From: Butyrivibrio sp.
GTDB lineage: Bacteria > Bacillota > Clostridia > Lachnospirales > Lachnospiraceae
DNA length: 6,750 nt
Assembly (NCBI GenBank): GCA_024688095.1
Contig: JAILEJ010000256.1
Span: forward strand, 1 to 6,750
Direction: 5' to 3'
Shown here: in pieces, positions 5,941 to 6,750 of the stretch
How positions within the stretch are numbered: position 1 is the stretch's first letter
Layout: every line of letters begins with the position of its first letter
The notes under the pieces: generated by a model
The model's database searches: none
What the model saw: only the letters and a program-made list of their open reading frames with translations
Told to the model about the DNA's origin: nothing
Position numbers and translations under genes: made by a program

Positions 5941-6750
5941 ATGAGAAAAATTGAAGCATTTTTTGATAAATATGGATTGGAAAATCTTACTTTGAAATTA
6001 ATCTTATGCTATGCAATTGGATATATATTTAGTTTTGCTCCAGTAGGTTCTGGTATTTTGAATTATCTAACATTAAATCCATACGAGATTTTACATGGTC
6101 AGGTTTGGAGAATTGTTACATGGATACTTGTACCACCTAGTGAGAGCAATATCTTTTTTGTATTAATAATGCTTTATTTCTATTATTCTATAGGAAGTAC
6201 AATGGAAAGAGTCTGGGGCAAGGGCAGATATAATGCGTATATATTTAATGGTATGCTGCTTATGGTTATAGGTGCTATGATAACTTTTGTGGTAAGCCTG
6301 TTTGTCCTTCCAGGAATTCTTTCAGCTGATAATGCATCTTATATCTATGCAGTTATATCTTCAAGCTTTAGTACTTACTATATTAATATGTCAATATTAC
6401 TTGCATTTGCTGCAACTTTTCCTGATAACGTTGTTTTATTTATGTTTGTAATTCCTTTAAAGGTAAAATATCTGGGAATAATTTATGGAATATGGCTTGG
6501 TATAGAAGGCCTCTCAGCACTTTTTGGAGGAGCTTTCTGGCAATTTATTGCAATTGCAGCTTCACTTCTTAATTTCTTTATTTTCTGGTTTTTTAATGGA
6601 AGACATTTCCATTTTAGACCAAAGGAAGTAAAGCGAAGAACCGAATTTAAAAGAGCTGTAAAGATGACACCTCCAGGGGTTGCCAAACATAAATGTGCAG
6701 TATGTGGAAAAACTGAAATAGATGATCCTAATATGCAGTTTAGATTCTGT
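5941..6750 (+). CDS. Rhomboid-like integral membrane protein with C-terminal zinc-ribbon (3' truncated)
   Basis: The frame gives 270 codons and is still open at the window end. The start ATG follows GGAG (5929-5932) by 8 bases, and an in-frame TAG at 5917-5919 leaves no earlier ATG. Hydrophobic segments lie near residues 19-37, 69-85, 100-124, 147-160, 164-183 and 200-218, fitting a six-helix rhomboid/derlin-type fold. Fold marks are GQVWRIVTW (residues 53-61) in the first loop, comparable to the WR motif of derlins, and the later STMERVWGKGRY. The catalytic GxSG serine motif is absent, so the protein is probably a non-proteolytic pseudorhomboid. After the membrane part come a basic stretch and CxxC (C252, C255) with C270 as the last visible residue, the start of a probable zinc-ribbon. 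The role is unknown; membrane protein binding or quality control is only a guess by analogy. It is divergent from the large gene and likely has its own promoter. Confidence 0.85.
   Translation, partial: MRKIEAFFDKYGLENLTLKLILCYAIGYIFSFAPVGSGILNYLTLNPYEILHGQVWRIVTWILVPPSESNIFFVLIMLYFYYSIGSTMERVWGKGRYNAYIFNGMLLMVIGAMITFVVSLFVLPGILSADNASYIYAVISSSFSTYYINMSILLAFAATFPDNVVLFMFVIPLKVKYLGIIYGIWLGIEGLSALFGGAFWQFIAIAASLLNFFIFWFFNGRHFHFRPKEVKRRTEFKRAVKMTPPGVAKHKCAVCGKTEIDDPNMQFRFC

Noticed and set aside
5933..5943. A two-codon leader ORF (ATG AAA TAA) overlapping the rhomboid-like start as TAATG
   Set aside because: The ribosome binding site abuts this ATG with no usable spacing, while its spacing suits the real start at 5941, so it is probably chance.
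6483..6686. A 67-codon minus-strand open frame inside the rhomboid-like gene
   Set aside because: It is antisense to a recognisable membrane protein and has no independent support.

Overview
The window is AT-rich DNA that looks like a low-GC anaerobic Firmicute, most likely Lachnospiraceae of the Butyrivibrio/Pseudobutyrivibrio kind. This rests on recognising two protein families (a ~1,435-residue fused 2-hydroxyacyl-CoA dehydratase activase and a rhomboid-like membrane protein with a C-terminal zinc-ribbon), the purine-rich ribosome binding sites, and the sigma-A-type promoters. It is an inference, not a database match.

Layout. Bases 1-172 hold the last 56 codons of an unrecognised gene on the + strand. 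Bases 173-1293 are a 1.1-kb gene-free interval full of structure: a 222-bp imperfect palindrome with a perfect 18-bp hairpin at its centre (193-414), a degenerate extra copy of one palindrome end (446-476), a 105-bp tandem repeat (674-883, with decayed flanking units), a nested hairpin containing a bidirectional terminator (970-1093), a terminator for the minus-strand gene (1102-1134), and another hairpin built on the same GGTGAAC-type end (1199-1248). Bases 1294-5601 on the minus strand encode the one large gene. Bases 5602-5940 are a divergent promoter region, with a promoter for each direction and a three-tier nested hairpin in the leader of the large gene. From 5941 to the end of the window runs a + strand rhomboid-like gene, cut off inside its zinc-ribbon.

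How it works together. The large protein carries two complete ATP-dependent activase (BadF/BadG/HgdC-type) domains in tandem, then a cysteine-rich segment, a DUF2229-type region and dehydratase-like segments. It looks like a self-contained, ATP-driven, low-potential electron-transfer enzyme whose substrate cannot be read from the sequence. No separate dehydratase subunits, CoA-transferase or electron carrier genes lie beside it. The rhomboid-like gene is divergently transcribed and has no evident functional link to it.

The most unusual material is noncoding: the palindromic and tandem repeats of the gene-free interval, and the nested hairpin leader of the large gene. I see no CRISPR array, defence cassette, transposase or tRNA/rRNA gene.
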